In this document: piece after piece, positions 45,001 through 57,431 of the stretch
How positions within the stretch are numbered: the first letter of the stretch is position 1
How the letters are laid out: each line of letters starts with the position of its first letter
NCBI RefSeq assembly: GCF_024323335.1
Contig: NC_066579.1
Location: 372,001-436,000, forward strand
Direction of reading: 5' to 3'
Source: Lathyrus oleraceus
Lineage: Eukaryota; Streptophyta; Magnoliopsida; Fabales; Fabaceae
Length of the DNA: 64,000 bases
Program-made: the position numbers and the translations under genes
Notes under the pieces: model-generated
The model's database searches: none
What the model saw: only the letters and a program-made list of their open reading frames with translations
What the model was told of the DNA's origin: nothing

Positions 45001-48000
45001 AATTAAAAACGAAAGAATCAACTAAGCAGAAATAATTTTCATAACCAATTAAGAAAAAAAAATCTAACAAAGCTATCAGAAAATTAAAAACGAAAGAATC
45101 AACTAAACAAAAATAATTTTCATAACCAATCAAGAAAATAAAAATCTAACAAAGCTATCAGAAACTTAAAAACGAAAGAATCAACTAAGCAGAAATAATT
45201 TTCATAACCAAACAAGAAAATAAAAATTTAACAAAACAATCAGAAAGTTATAAACGAAAGAATCAACTAAGCAGAAATAATTTTCATAACCAATCAAGAA
45301 AATAAAAATCTAACAAAGCTATCATAAAGCTAAAAACGAAAGAATCAACTAAGCAGAAATAATTTTCATAACCAATCAAGAAAATAAAAATCTAACAAAG
45401 CTATCAGAAAGTTAAAAACGAAAGAATCAACTAAGCAGAAATAATTTTCATAAACAATCAAGACAAAAAATCTAACAAAGCTATCAGAAAGTTAAAAACG
45501 AAAGAATCAAGAAAATAAAAATCTAACAAAGCTATTAGAAAATTAAAAACGAAAGAATCAATTCATAACCAATCAAGAAAATAAAATCTAACAAAATTAT
45601 CAGAAAGTTAAAAACGAAAGAATCAACTAAGCAGAAATAATTTTCATAACCAATCAAAAAAATAAAAATCTAACAAAGCTATCAAAAAGTTAAAAACCAA
45701 AGAATCAACTAAGCATAAATAATTTCCATAACCAATCAAGAAAATAAAATCTAACAAAGCTATCAGAAAGTTAAAAACGAAAGAATCAACTAAACAGAAA
45801 TAATTTTCATAATCAATCAAGAAAATAAAAATCTAACAAAGCTATCAGAAAATTAAAAACGAAAGAATCAACTAAGCAGAAATAATTTTCATAACCAATT
45901 AAGAAAAAAAAATCTAACAAAGCTATCAGAAAATTAAAAACGAAAGAATCGACTAAACAAAAATAATTTTCATAACCAATCAAGAAAATAAAAATCTAAC
46001 AAAGCTATCAGAAAGTTAAAAACGAAAGAATCAACTAAGCAGAAATAATTTTCATAACCAAACAAGAAAATAAAAATTTAACAAAGCAATCAGAAAGTTA
46101 TAAACGAAAGAATCAACTAAGCAGAAATAATTTTCATAACCAATCAAGAAAATAAAAATCTAACAAAGCTATCATAAAGCTAAAAACGAAAGAATCAACT
46201 AAGCAGAAATAATTTTCATAACCAATCAAGAAAATAAAAATCTAACAAAGCTATCAGAAAGTTAAAAACGAAAGAATCAACTAAGCAGAAATAATTTTCA
46301 TAACCAATCAAGACAAAAAATCTAACAAAGCTATCAGAAAGTTAAAAACGAAAGAATCAAGAAAATAAAAATTTAACAAAGCTATCAGAAAATTAAAAAC
46401 GAAAGAATCAATTCATAACCAATCAAGAAAATAAAAATTTAACAAAATTATCAGAAAGTTAAAAACGAAAGAATCAACTAAGCAGAAATAATTTTCATAA
46501 CCAATCAAAAAAAATAAAAATCTAACAAAGCTATCAAAAAGTTAAAAACCAAAGAATCAACTAAGCAGAAATAATTTCCATAACCAATCAAGAAAATAAA
46601 AATCTAACAAAGCTATCAGAAAGTTAAAAACGAAAGAATCAACTAAGCAGAAATAATTTTCATAATCAATCAAGAAAATAAAAATCTAACAAAGCTATCA
46701 GAAAATTAAAAACGAAAGAATCAACTAAGCAGAAATAATTTTCATAACCAATTAAGAAAAAAAAATCTAACAAAGCTATCAGAAAATTAAAAACGAAAGA
46801 ATCAACTAAACAAAAATAATTTTCATAACCAATCAAGAAAATAAAAATCTAACAAAGCTATCAGAAAGTTAAAAACGAAAGAATCAACTAAGTAGAAATA
46901 ATTTTCATAACCAAACAAGAAAATAAAAATTTAACAAAGCAATCAGAAAGTTATAAACGAAAGAATCAACTAAGCAGAAATAATTTTCATAACCAATCAA
47001 GAAAATAAAAATCTAACAAAGCTATCATAAAGCTAAAAACGAAAGAATCAACTAAGCAGAAATAATTTTCATAACCAATCAAGAAAATAAAAATCTAACA
47101 AAGCTATCAGAAAGTTAAAAACGAAAGAATCAACTAAGCAGAAATAATTTTCATAACCAATCAATAAAATAAAAATCTAACAAAACTATCAGAAAGTTAA
47201 AAACAAAAGAATCAAATAAGCAGAAATAATCTTCATAACCAATCAAGAAAATAAAAATCTAACAAAGCTATCAGAAAATTAAAAAGGAAAGAATCAAATA
47301 AGCAGAAATAATTTTCATAACCAATCAAAAAAATAAAAATCTAACAAAGCTATCAGAAAGTTAAAAACCAAAGAATTAACTAAGCAGAAATAATTTTAAT
47401 AACCAATCAAGATAATAAAAATCTAACAAAGATATCAGAAAGTTAAAAACGAAAGAATCAACTAAGCAGAAATAATTTTCATAACCAATCAAAAAAATAA
47501 AAATCTAACAAAGTTATCACAAAGTTAAAAACCAAAGAATCAACTAAGCAGAAATAGTTTTCATAACCAATCAAGATAATAAAAATCTAACAAAGCTATC
47601 GGAAAGTTAAAAACGAAAGAATCAACTAAGCAAAAAAAAATTTCATAAGCAATCAAGAAAATAAAAATCTAACAAAGCTATCAGAAAATTAAAAACGAAA
47701 GAATCAACTAAGCAGAAATAATTTTCATAACCAATCAAGAAAATAAAAATCTAACAAAGCTATCATAAAGCTAAAAACGAAAGAATCAACTAAGCAGAAA
47801 TAATTTTCATAACCAATCAAGAAAATAGAAATCTAACAAAGCTATCAGAAAGTTAAAAATCAAAGAATCAACTAAGCAGATATAATTTTCATAAACAATC
47901 AAGAAAATAAAAATCTAACAAAGCTATCAGAAAATTAAAAACGAAAGAATCAAATAAGCAGAAATAATTTTCATAACCAATCAAGAAAATAAAAATCTAA

Positions 48001-50617
48001 CAAAACTATCAGAAAGTTAAAATCGAAAGAATCAACTAAGCAGAAATCATTTTCATAACCAATCAAGAAAAAAATCTAAGAAAGCTATCAGAAAGTTAAA
48101 AACGAAAGAATCAACTAAGCATAAATAATTTTCATAACTATCAAGAAAATAAAAATCTAACAAAGCTATCAGAAAATTAAAAATGAAAGAATCAAATATG
48201 CAGAAATAATTTTCTAAACCAATCAAGAAAATAAAAATTTAACAAAGCTATGTGAAAGTTAAAAACGAAAAAATCAACTAAGCAGAAATAATTTTCATAA
48301 CCAATCAAAAAAATAAAAATCTAACAAAGCTATCGGAAAGTTAAAACCAAAGAATTAACTAAGCAGAAATATTTTTCATAACCAATCAAAATAATAAAAA
48401 TCTAACAAAGCTATCAGAAAGTTAAAAACGAAAGAATCAACTAAGCAGAAATAATTTTCATAACCAATCAAAAAAATAAAAATCTAACAAAGCTATCACA
48501 AAGTTAAAAACCAAAGAATCAACTAAGCAGAAATAGTTTTCATAACCAATCAAGATAATAAAAATCTAACAAAGCTATCAGAAAGTTAAAAACGAAAGAA
48601 TCAACTAAGCAAAAAAAATTTCATAAGCAATCAAGAAAATAAAAATCTAACAAAGCTATCAGAAAGTTAAAAACGAAAGAATCAACTAAGCAGAAATAAT
48701 TTTCATAACCAATCAAGAAAATAAAAATCTAACAAAGCTATCATAAAGCTAAAAACGAAAGAATCAACTAAGCAAAAATAATTTTCATAACCAATCAAGA
48801 AAATAAAAATCTAACAAAGCTATCAGAAAGTTAAAAACGAAAGAATCAACTAAGCAGAAATAATTTTCATAACCAATCAAGACATAAAATCTAACAAAGC
48901 TATCAGAAAGTTAAAAACGAAAGAATCAAGAAAATAAAAATCTAACAAAGCTATCAGAAAATTAAAAACGAAAGAATCAATTAAGCAGAAATAATTTTCA
49001 TAACCAATCAAGAAAATAAAAATCTAACAAAATTATCAGAAAGTTAAAAACGAAAGAATCAACTAAGCAGAAATAATTTTCATAACCAATCAAAAAAATA
49101 AAAATCTAACAAAGCTATCAAAAAGTTAAAAACCAAAGAATCAACTAAGCAGAAATAATTTCCATAACCAATCAAAAAAATAAAAATCTAACAAAGCTAT
49201 CAGAAAGTTAAAAACGAAAGAATCAACTAAGCAGAAATAATTTTCATAATCAATCAAGAAAATAAAAATCTAACAAAGCCATCAGAAAATTAAAAACGAA
49301 AGAATCAACTAAGCAGAAATAATTTTCATAACCAATTAAGAAAAAAATAATCTAACAAAGCTATCAGAAAATTAAAAACGAAAGAATCAACTAAACAAAA
49401 ATAATTTTCATAACCAATCAAGAAAATAAAAATCTAACAAAGCTATTAGAAAGTTAAAAACGAAAGAATCAACTAAGCAGAAATAATTTTCATAACCAAA
49501 CAAGAAAATAAAAATCTAACAAAGCTATCAGAAAGTTATAAACGAAAGAATGAACTAAGCAGAAATAATTTTCATAACCAATCAAGAAAAAAAAATCTAA
49601 CAAAGCTATCAGAAAGTTAAAAACCAAAGAACCAACTAAACAAAAATAGTTTTCATAACCAACCAAGAGAATAAAAATCTAACAAAACTATCAGAAAGTT
49701 AAAAACAAAAGAATCAAATAAGCAGAAATAATTTTCATAACCAATCAATAAAATAAAAATCTAACAAAACTATCCGAAAGTTAAAAACAAAAGAATCAAA
49801 TAAGCAGAAATAATCTTCATAACCAATAAAGAAAATAAAAATCTAACAAAGCTATCAGAAAATTAAAAAGGAAAGAATCAAATAAGCAGAAATAATTTTC
49901 ATAACCAATCAAGAAAATAGAAATCTAACAAAGCTATCAGAAAGTTAAAAACCAAAGAATCAACTAAGCAGAAATAATTTTCATAACCAATCAAGAAAAT
50001 AAAAATCTAACAAAGCTATCAGAAAATTAAAAACGAAAGAATCAAATAAGCATAAATAATTTTCATAACCAATCAAGAAAATAAAAATCTAACAAAGCTA
50101 TCAGAAAGTTAAAAACGAAAGAATCAACTAAGCAGAAATCATTTTCATAACCAATCAAGAAAAAAAATCTAAGAAAGCTATCAGAAAGTTAAAAACGAAA
50201 GAATCAACTAAGCATAAATAATTTTCATAACTATCAAGAAAATAAAAATCTAACAAAGCTATCAGAAAATTAAAAACGAAAGAATCAAATATGCAGAAAT
50301 AATTTTCATAACCAATCAAGAAAATAAAAATCTAACAAAGCTATGTGAAAGTTAAAAACGAAAAAATCAACTAAGCAGAAATAATTTTCATAACCAATCA
50401 AAAAAATAAAAATCTAACAAAGCTATCAGAAAGTTAAAAACCAAAGAATTAACTAAGCAGAAATATATTTCATAACCAATCAAGATAATAAAAATCTAAC
50501 AAAGCTATCAGAAAGTTAAAAACGAAAGAATCAACTAAGCAGAAATAATTTTCATAACCAATCAAAAAAATAAAAATCTAACAAAGCTATCACAAAGTTA
50601 AAAACCAAAGAATCAAC
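30093..50617. repeat. Satellite DNA, 82-bp monomer, about 250 copies in 20.5 kb
   Basis: The array is made without interruption of an 82-bp AT-rich monomer. Its landmark words are, in order, GAAAGAATCAACTAAGCAG, AAATAATTTTCATAACCAAT, CAAGAAAATAAAAATC, TAACAAAGCTATCAG and AAAGTTAAAAAC. Variation is mostly point changes and A-run length, plus shortened units (for example a unit cut to GAATCAATTCATAACC). No gene, transposon or other sequence interrupts it; short open frames in it, such as 42511-42931, are by-products. The left border follows an AT-rich 200 bp next to the unrecognised gene fragment; the right border is abrupt at 50617. I do not recognise it as any satellite I know of in pea or vetch. 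Confidence 0.97.
33226..49100. repeat. Higher-order repeat of about 4.65 kb within the satellite (3 full copies and 1 partial)
   Basis: The marker variant TCAATAAAATAAAAATCTAA followed by ACAAAACTATCAG recurs at 33226, 37874, 42521 and 47161, spaced 4648, 4647 and 4640 bp. Between markers the order of rare monomer variants is the same: the TTTTAATAACC variant, the two AGCAAAAAAA...CATAAGCAATC variants about 980 bp apart, GACATAAAATC, and TCTAAACCAATC. So segments of about 57 monomers were copied as blocks. The fourth copy departs from the others near 49100. Inside each block, a sub-block of about 850 bp marked by GACAAAAAATCTAAC and the shortened GAATCAATTCATAACC unit is itself repeated about three times. 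Confidence 0.9.
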
Positions 50618-51026
50618 AATGGTTCCTATTCGAACCAGATCCCCACTTCTGAACCCCACTCGTCACTGATACCCACTTCTGAATCAGCCACTCGTCACTG
50701 ATCTCGACTTCTAAATTAGTAACTTATCTCAGGACTGAATTCCACACTTTAATCACTAACACATATGATGCATGACATATAAAATAATGCAACAACATTT
50801 ATGGTTCCACTTCTAACCATATACAACAACATATAAGGAAATTCACAGTAGTTCTCACTCAGAACTACGCATTTCAACATCAACGACATATATAATTATA
50901 ACTCATCATATAATCATACACACATTTCAACAATGTTTGCTCATACATCGGATAAAGTATTCACATAACACATAAGACATACCAATTTCATTCACCATCT
51001 CACAGAACACGACAAGACACGAAAAA
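50618..51026 (-). mobile_element. Truncated LTR-like sequence, part 1 (part 2 at 59262-60240)
   Basis: Directly after the last satellite monomer the sequence changes to a non-repetitive type with words such as CCCACTTCTGAACCCC, twice over. It shares style with the central part of Tekay-like LTRs read on the minus strand. It is cut on its left by the satellite and on its right by the chromovirus insertion; its continuation lies after 59261. No coding capacity. Confidence 0.4.
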
Positions 51027-52904
51027 TGTAACACCCCGATTAAAATAAGAGAGTTATTTAATTGAGTTAATATTATTTTATTAATTTAATTAAATAAAGT
51101 TGAATTATTGGATTATTTTTATTATTACTATAGATGTTATTTATTTTAATAATAATTAAATAAATAAAATAAATGGAATATGAAGAGTGGAATGGTAAAA
51201 GTGGAAATTGGATAAAAGAGGCCAAAGTGAGGACTCAGGTTGTTTCACGTGTTTTGCCTCAGAGTCAGAGAAAGGGGGGAGAAACGCTGAAGAGAAAGAG
51301 AAGGAAGAGGAAAAGGCCAAAGATTGCTCAGAGCTTCCTTCAATCCAAAGAGGTAAGGGGTCTGAACCTTATTAAACAATAATATGCTGAAAATGGTGAA
51401 ATATTGGATGAACGAAAATGGGGATTTTAATCGAAGGAATTCGTAGAAATTATATGCAATGATGTTAGGATTTGTGAAATCGAATAGGGGACTATTTGTA
51501 TTAGATGATATGAGTGATTTTGTGTGAAATTTGGACTGTGGAAGGATGAATTTGGATAGATCTCGTAGCAGAAAAAGCCATTGCAGATCTGGAATTCTGG
51601 TTTCTGGTCATACGCGTATGGCACTATGCAATACGCGTATGAGATTGCTGGTACGCGTATGGCACTAGGCAATACGCGTATGGATGAGGAAGATGATGTT
51701 TTGAACGTGTTTTGGTCTCTGTTGGTACGCGTATGGGAATGTGATACGCGTAGCATACGCGTATGGACATGGGCAATACGCGTATGGATTTGGTCAGGCG
51801 TGGGTAATACGCGTATGAGCATAGGCAATACGCGTATGGATTTCGTCAGGCGTGGGTAATACGCGTATGAGCATAGGCAATACGCGTATGGGCAGACTTG
51901 TGGTCTTTCCTGGGCTGTTGTTGTGCAGTTTTGGTTGTTTAGGCTGAGCGAGGTAACTTAGCTGATGCATGGTATACGAGGGATCATTTCCCGTTGCTTT
52001 GAGTGGTATAGATATTAGTAGAGTGTGATAATACTGTGTTTGATTATGTGGCATGATGTGATATGCTTTTGTGATAGAATGTGTTAATGATGATGATAAC
52101 ATGACTATCTGATGCTGTTGTTGCTATGTTGATTATGATGCATGCTTGGTGTGCATGCATTCATGAAAGGCCGATGCCTAGTGATGAACGGACTGAGTTC
52201 CAATGATGTTGTTGACTCCGGGCTTGTTGAGAGGCTTGGTTCCTTGCGGGGAACTCGGATTCTATGGTGGTGAATCTGGGAGTGGTGATCCTGTAGTTGG
52301 TCACAAAATGGGTATACCGAGTCGTGTTGAGTCATGCATGGGTGTGTGCATTGCATTTGATATGTTGTTTTGCTGATGTTCATGACCATGTTGATTATGA
52401 TGATTATGATGAGCTGTGTTGGCATATGTGAAATATATTTATGTTTATATTTCTGTCGTTATATTATTATCTAATAATGTAATTCTCACCCCTTCTGCAT
52501 GTGTTTATGTTCATCTATGATGAGCAATGTACAGATAAAGAGGAGTAGCTATTGCTGAGGTTTGAAGAATAAGTGTAGAGTTATTCTACAGAGTCGAGTC
52601 AAATGCTCTGGTCATGTGACACCGGGGTTATGGGATTCGATAGATAATTGATTATTATTTACGTTGTTTATGATGACTAACATGTTGAGATGTTTTGTTG
52701 AGATAATGTTGAACCATTATTATGAATTGTTATATGATGAATGATAATATTAATGTTGTTGTCCGCTGCGAAGTTTTAATAAAATAAATAATATGTTTTA
52801 TGTTGTGATGCGATAATTGTTATGTTGTAAGAAATGTAAACTCTTCTACATGTTGTACTCTGATAATCTATTTAAATATGTCGTTTGGGTAGAAGGGTGT
52901 TACA
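51027..52904 (+). repeat. 5' LTR of the chromovirus, 1,878 bp
   Basis: Carries the promoter and leader of the element. An AG-rich part (about 51270-51350) ends in AAAGAGGTAAGGGG. From 51612 to 51890 the palindrome TACGCGTA occurs 12 times. A 52-bp unit is present twice here (51773-51824, 51825-51876) but once in the 3' LTR. Short minus-strand frames here, such as 51427-51828, are artefacts of this repeat. Confidence 0.93.
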
Positions 52905-52908
52905 TTAG

Positions 52909-52920
52909 TGGTATCAGAGC
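52909..52920 (+). promoter_or_regulatory. Primer binding site (initiator Met tRNA)
   Basis: TGGTATCAGAGC, the exact complement of the 3' end of plant initiator Met tRNA apart from spacing, lies four bases after the 5' LTR. It primes minus-strand DNA synthesis. Confidence 0.92.
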
Positions 52921-53022
52921 ATGGTCAGTCCAGTCGAGTCATAATGTGATGTTTTCCCTGTTGGTCGATTAGTGTAAATGACCCTGTCGATATTTAACGG
53001 TTGTAGTTGTGTCGTGCAGAGT

Positions 53023-53196
53023 ATGGCTGGAGAAAATGATCGTGCGATTGCTGAGGCTTTGGCTGCTATGGCGCAGGCTATGCAGGCGCAGCAGAATCCG
53101 CCGGTCGACGAGTTTAGGAATTTGGGAAGGTTTCTGAAGAATAACCCTCCTACATTCAAGGGCGCTATGATCCAGATGGTGCTCAGATTTGGCTGA
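53023..53196 (+). pseudogene. gag N-terminal part, out of frame with the rest
   Basis: Starts MAGENDRAIAEALAAMAQAM, the usual beginning of Tekay-type gag, and reads correctly to [10 protein letters not shown] at about 53163. The reading then runs into a stop at 53196, while the gag continuation ([10 protein letters not shown]) is found in another frame that joins the long frame starting at 53220. A one-base loss near 53165 explains this. It could be a real mutation or a sequencing error. Confidence 0.85.
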
Positions 53197-53219
53197 AGGA
53201 AATTGAGAAGATTTTCCGG

Positions 53220-56200
53220 GTGATGACGTGTACTGAAGCACAGAAGGTGCAGTTTGGTACGCATATGTTATCTGAAGAGGCTGAAAACTGGTGGGATAAC
53301 ACTCGACAGAGGATTGAAGTACCAGGTGCTGAGATGACTTGGGAAAGGTTCAAGACGGCCTTTCTGGAGAAATATTTTCCTGCTGATGTGCGATGTAAGA
53401 AGGAGATGGAATTTCTGGGACTGAAGCAGGGTAACATGTCTGTTGCTGATTACGCTTCGAAGTTTGAGGAGCTGGTACAGTATTGTCCTCATTATAATAA
53501 TGCTGATGCTGAGGAATCCAAGTGTGTCAAGTTTGAGAACGGGTTGCGTCCCGAGATCAAACAAGGCATTGGTTACCAGGAGATTCGTAGGTTTCCTACA
53601 CTGGTTAACAAGTGCAGGATATTTGATGAAGATAGCAAGGCTAGGACTGCTCACTACAAGAGTCTTAGTGAGAAGAAGAATAAGGATCGTGGTAGTCCTT
53701 ATGCATCTCCGAATGGTAAAGGTAAGCAGAAGGTGGTAGATGCGAAGAAGCCAAGTGGGGGAGGATCTCCCATAGCTGGTAAATGTTTCAAGTGTGGCGA
53801 GCCAGGCCACCGTGCTGATAGCTGTACCAAGAAAGTGCTGAGATGTTTCCGATGCGGTCAGGCTGGTCATAGAGTTATGGAATGTAAGGATGCTGGTCCG
53901 ACATGTTTTAATTGTGGCGAGAAAGGCCATATCAGTTTGCAGTGCTCGAAACCGAAGAAGGCGGCTACTGCAGCTCATACTACTGGTAGGGTGTTTGCTC
54001 TGAGTGGGGCTGAAGCTCCTAAAGAAGATAATCTGATTAAAGGTACTTGCTTGATTAATAATGTTGAATTGCTTGCTATTGTTGACACTGGTGCTACTCA
54101 TTCGTTTATTTCGTATGAGTGTGCGACCAGGATTGGTGTGATTATGTCGTCCCTAGGCGGAAGTATGGTGATAGATACTCCTGCTAATGGTTCTGTGAAG
54201 ACTTCTGTTGTCTGTCGAGGTTGTCGTTTGACGATCTTTGAGAGAGAGTTCGTAGTTGATTTGGTGTGCTTACCCTTGCACCAAATTGATATTATTCTGG
54301 GAATGAATTGGCTAGAATTCTATGGCGTGTTTATCAACTGCTATAGTAAGACGGTGCGGTTTTCTGAAGTTGGTGAGAATGATGAGGCAAGATTTCTATC
54401 TGCTAGGCAGGTGGGGGAATTTGTGAAAGATGAAGCTCAGATATTCGCTTTATTTGCGTCTCTGCAAGCGAATAAGAAAGTGGTGAGTGTAGATTTGCCT
54501 GTTGTCTGTGAATTTCAGGATGTGTTTCCGGAGGATGTAAGTGAATTACCTCCAGAACGTGAAGTCGAATTTGCCATTGACTTAGTACCAGGTACGAGTC
54601 CAGTGTCGATGTCTCCTTATAGAATGTCGGCAACTGAATTAGTTGAATTGAAGAAGCAACTTGAAGAATTGCTTGAGAAGAAGTTTGTGCGTCCAAGTGT
54701 TTCTCCTTGGGGTGCACCAGTATTGTTAGTGAAGAAGAAAGAAGGTACGATGAGGTTGTGTGTCGATTATCGGCAGTTGAATAAGGTGACTATCAAGAAT
54801 CGGTATCCATTGCCGAGGATTGATGATTTGATGGACCAGTTGGTTGGAGCTCATGTTTTCAGTAAGATTGATTTGCGGTCGGGTTATCATCAGATCCGAG
54901 TGAAGTCAGATGATATTGCGAAGACTGCTTTCCGTACGAGGTATGGTCATTATGAATACACTGTGATGCCGTTCGGTGTGTCTAATGCTCCAGGTGTGTT
55001 TATGGAATATATGAATCGTATATTTCATCCGTACCTTGATAATTTTGTTGTGGTGTTCATAGATGATATATTGATATATTCCAAGACGGAAGAAGAGCAT
55101 GCAGGACATCTGAGAATTGTTTTGCAGGTGTTAAGAGAAAAGAAATTATATGCAAAGTTATCTAAATGTGAGTTCTGGTTGAAGGAAGTGAGTTTCCTTG
55201 GCCATGTGATTTCGAGTGGTGGGATTTCTGTTGATCCGGCTAAAGTTGATGCTGTATTACAGTGGGAGACTCCGAAGTCTGCTACTGAGATACGCAGCTT
55301 TCTGGGGTTAGCTGGTTATTATCGCAGATTTATTGAGGGCTTCTCTAAGTTGGCATTGCCGTTGACGCAGTTGACTAAGAAGGGTCAAGTGTATGTGTGG
55401 GATGCAGCTTGTGAAGCGAGTTTTGTTGAGTTGAAGAGGCGGTTGACCAGTGCTCCAGTGTTGATCTTGCCTAATCCTGGTGAGTCCTTCGTTGTTTATT
55501 GTGATGCTTCTTTGATGGGTCTTGGTGGTGTTTTGATGCAGAATGGTAAAGTTGTAGCTTATGCTTCTAGACAGTTGAAAGTTCATGAGAGGAATTATCC
55601 TACGCATGATCTAGAACTTGCAGCTGTTGTATTTGTGTTGAAAATGTGGAGGCATTATCTGTATGGTTCCAGATTCGAAGTGTTCAGTGATCACAAGAGT
55701 CTGAAGTATCTGTTTGATCAGAAAGAGTTAAATATGAGGCAGAGAAGGTGGTTAGAATTACTGAAGGATTTTGACTTTGAATTGAGTTATCATCCCGGTA
55801 AGGCTAATGTAGTTGCAGATGCGCTGAGTAGAAAGTCTCTACATATGTCTATGATGATGGTTCGGGAGCTTGAGTTAATTGAACAGTTCCGTGATATGAG
55901 TTTGGGTTGTGAAGTTTCCGCTGATAGTGTAAAGTTGGGTATGCTGAAGTTGACTAGTGGAATTCTGGAAGATATTCGGAATGGTCAGCAAGTGGACGTC
56001 GCTCTAGTTGATCATATTACTATGGTTAACCAGGGTAATGGTGGTAATTTTGAGATTGATGAGAATGGCATCCTGCGATTTAAAGGTAGAGTTTGTGTTC
56101 CTGAGGTGTCTGAATTGAAAAAGAGTATTCTTGAAGAGGGCCATAGGAGTGGATTGAGTATCCATCCAGGTGCAACTAAAATGTATCAAGATTTGAAGAA

Positions 56201-57389
56201 GTTGTTTTGGTGGGCTGGTATGAAAAGAGATGTTGCTAAGTTTGTGTATGCCTGTTTGACTTGTCAGAAGTCAAAGATTGAGCATCAGAAACCGGCAGGT
56301 ATGATGCAACCTTTGAAGATTCCTGAATGGAAGTGGGATAGCATTTCCATGGATTTTGTGACGGGATTGCCGAGGACGGTGAAAGGTAATGATTCTATTT
56401 GGGTGATTGTGGATCGATTGACTAAGTCGGCGCATTTCTTGCCGATGAAGATTAATCACTCTTTAGAGAAGTTGGCAGAGTTGTATATTGAGGAGATAGT
56501 GAGGCTGCATGGTATTCCATCCAGTATTGTGTCTGATAGAGATCCCAGATTTACTTCTAGATTTTGGGAAAGTTTGCAGAAAGCGTTGGGAACTAAGTTG
56601 AGGTTGAGTTCAGCTTATCATCCTCAGACTGATGGTCAGACCGAAAGAACTATCCAATCCTTGGAGGATTTGTTGAGAGCTTGTGTGTTGGAGCAGAGTG
56701 GTTCTTGGGATAGTTATTTGCCGTTGGTGGAGTTTACTTATAATAATAGTTTTCATGCTAGTATCGGTATGGCTCCATATGAAGCATTGTATGGTAGGAG
56801 GTGTAGAACTCCATTGTGTTGGTATGAATCAGGTGAGAGTGTTGTACTCGGACCTGAGATTGTGCAGCAGACGACTGAAAGGGTTAAGATGATTCAGGAG
56901 AAAATGAAGATTTCTCAGAGTCGTCAGAAGAGTTATCATGATAACAGGAGAAAGGCACTTGAGTTCCAAGAGGGAGATCATGTGTTCTTGAGAGTTACTC
57001 CGACGACAGGTGTGGGTAGAGCTTTAAAGTCTAAAAAGCTTACTCCGAGGTTTGTGGGTCCGTATCAGATTTTGAAGAGGGTTGGGGAAGTGGCGTATCG
57101 GATAGCTTTACCGCCGTCGCTTTCTAATCTGCATGATGTGTTTCATGTATCTCAGTTGAGAAAATATATTGCGGATCCTTCGCATGTTGTTCAGTTGGAT
57201 GATATCCAGGTGAGGGATAATTTGACCGTTGAGGTGTTGCCAATTCGGATAGATGACCGAGAAGAGAAGACCCTGAGAGGTAAGAAGATTGCTCTAGTGA
57301 AAGTTGTTTGGGGAGGTCCAGCTGGTGAGAGCTTGACTTGGGAGCGTGAAGATCAGATGAAGGAGTCGTATCCGGCTCTATTTGCTTGA
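53220..57389 (+). CDS. Ty3/gypsy Gag-Pol (capsid part, PR, RT, RNase H, integrase, chromodomain), 1389 aa
   Basis: Domains in order, residues counted from 53220. Gag capsid part 1-165 (AENWWDNTR). Three CCHC knuckles at about 188-245 ([42 protein letters not shown]). Protease with DTGATHSF near 287. Reverse transcriptase about 460-640 with the [10 protein letters not shown] motif near 612. RNase H about 750-870 (YCDAS...YASRQL). Integrase about 970-1200 with an HHCC finger and a DDE core ([18 protein letters not shown]). Chromodomain about 1340-1385 (LVKVVWGGP...TWERE). The frame is open over all of pol, so only the gag start is damaged. The ATG at 53220 is simply the first in this frame and not the natural start, which is at 53023. 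Confidence 0.93.
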   Translation: MMTCTEAQKVQFGTHMLSEEAENWWDNTRQRIEVPGAEMTWERFKTAFLEKYFPADVRCKKEMEFLGLKQGNMSVADYASKFEELVQYCPHYNNADAEESKCVKFENGLRPEIKQGIGYQEIRRFPTLVNKCRIFDEDSKARTAHYKSLSEKKNKDRGSPYASPNGKGKQKVVDAKKPSGGGSPIAGKCFKCGEPGHRADSCTKKVLRCFRCGQAGHRVMECKDAGPTCFNCGEKGHISLQCSKPKKAATAAHTTGRVFALSGAEAPKEDNLIKGTCLINNVELLAIVDTGATHSFISYECATRIGVIMSSLGGSMVIDTPANGSVKTSVVCRGCRLTIFEREFVVDLVCLPLHQIDIILGMNWLEFYGVFINCYSKTVRFSEVGENDEARFLSARQVGEFVKDEAQIFALFASLQANKKVVSVDLPVVCEFQDVFPEDVSELPPEREVEFAIDLVPGTSPVSMSPYRMSATELVELKKQLEELLEKKFVRPSVSPWGAPVLLVKKKEGTMRLCVDYRQLNKVTIKNRYPLPRIDDLMDQLVGAHVFSKIDLRSGYHQIRVKSDDIAKTAFRTRYGHYEYTVMPFGVSNAPGVFMEYMNRIFHPYLDNFVVVFIDDILIYSKTEEEHAGHLRIVLQVLREKKLYAKLSKCEFWLKEVSFLGHVISSGGISVDPAKVDAVLQWETPKSATEIRSFLGLAGYYRRFIEGFSKLALPLTQLTKKGQVYVWDAACEASFVELKRRLTSAPVLILPNPGESFVVYCDASLMGLGGVLMQNGKVVAYASRQLKVHERNYPTHDLELAAVVFVLKMWRHYLYGSRFEVFSDHKSLKYLFDQKELNMRQRRWLELLKDFDFELSYHPGKANVVADALSRKSLHMSMMMVRELELIEQFRDMSLGCEVSADSVKLGMLKLTSGILEDIRNGQQVDVALVDHITMVNQGNGGNFEIDENGILRFKGRVCVPEVSELKKSILEEGHRSGLSIHPGATKMYQDLKKLFWWAGMKRDVAKFVYACLTCQKSKIEHQKPAGMMQPLKIPEWKWDSISMDFVTGLPRTVKGNDSIWVIVDRLTKSAHFLPMKINHSLEKLAELYIEEIVRLHGIPSSIVSDRDPRFTSRFWESLQKALGTKLRLSSAYHPQTDGQTERTIQSLEDLLRACVLEQSGSWDSYLPLVEFTYNNSFHASIGMAPYEALYGRRCRTPLCWYESGESVVLGPEIVQQTTERVKMIQEKMKISQSRQKSYHDNRRKALEFQEGDHVFLRVTPTTGVGRALKSKKLTPRFVGPYQILKRVGEVAYRIALPPSLSNLHDVFHVSQLRKYIADPSHVVQLDDIQVRDNLTVEVLPIRIDDREEKTLRGKKIALVKVVWGGPAGESLTWEREDQMKESYPALFA

Positions 57390-57418
57390 GGTATGTTTTC
57401 GAGGACGAAAACTCTTTT

Positions 57419-57431
57419 AGTGGGGGAGAGT
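57419..57431 (+). promoter_or_regulatory. Polypurine tract
   Basis: AGTGGGGGAGAGT, immediately before the 3' LTR at 57432. It is the usual primer site for plus-strand DNA synthesis. Confidence 0.85.

Noticed and set aside
30093..50617. CRISPR-like array
   Set aside because: The repeat has no unique spacers; the whole 82 bp is repeated, and the genome is a plant. It is a satellite.
53268..54101. 277-codon minus-strand frame
   Set aside because: It is the shadow of gag-pol; it has no family signature and lies opposite well-conserved domains.
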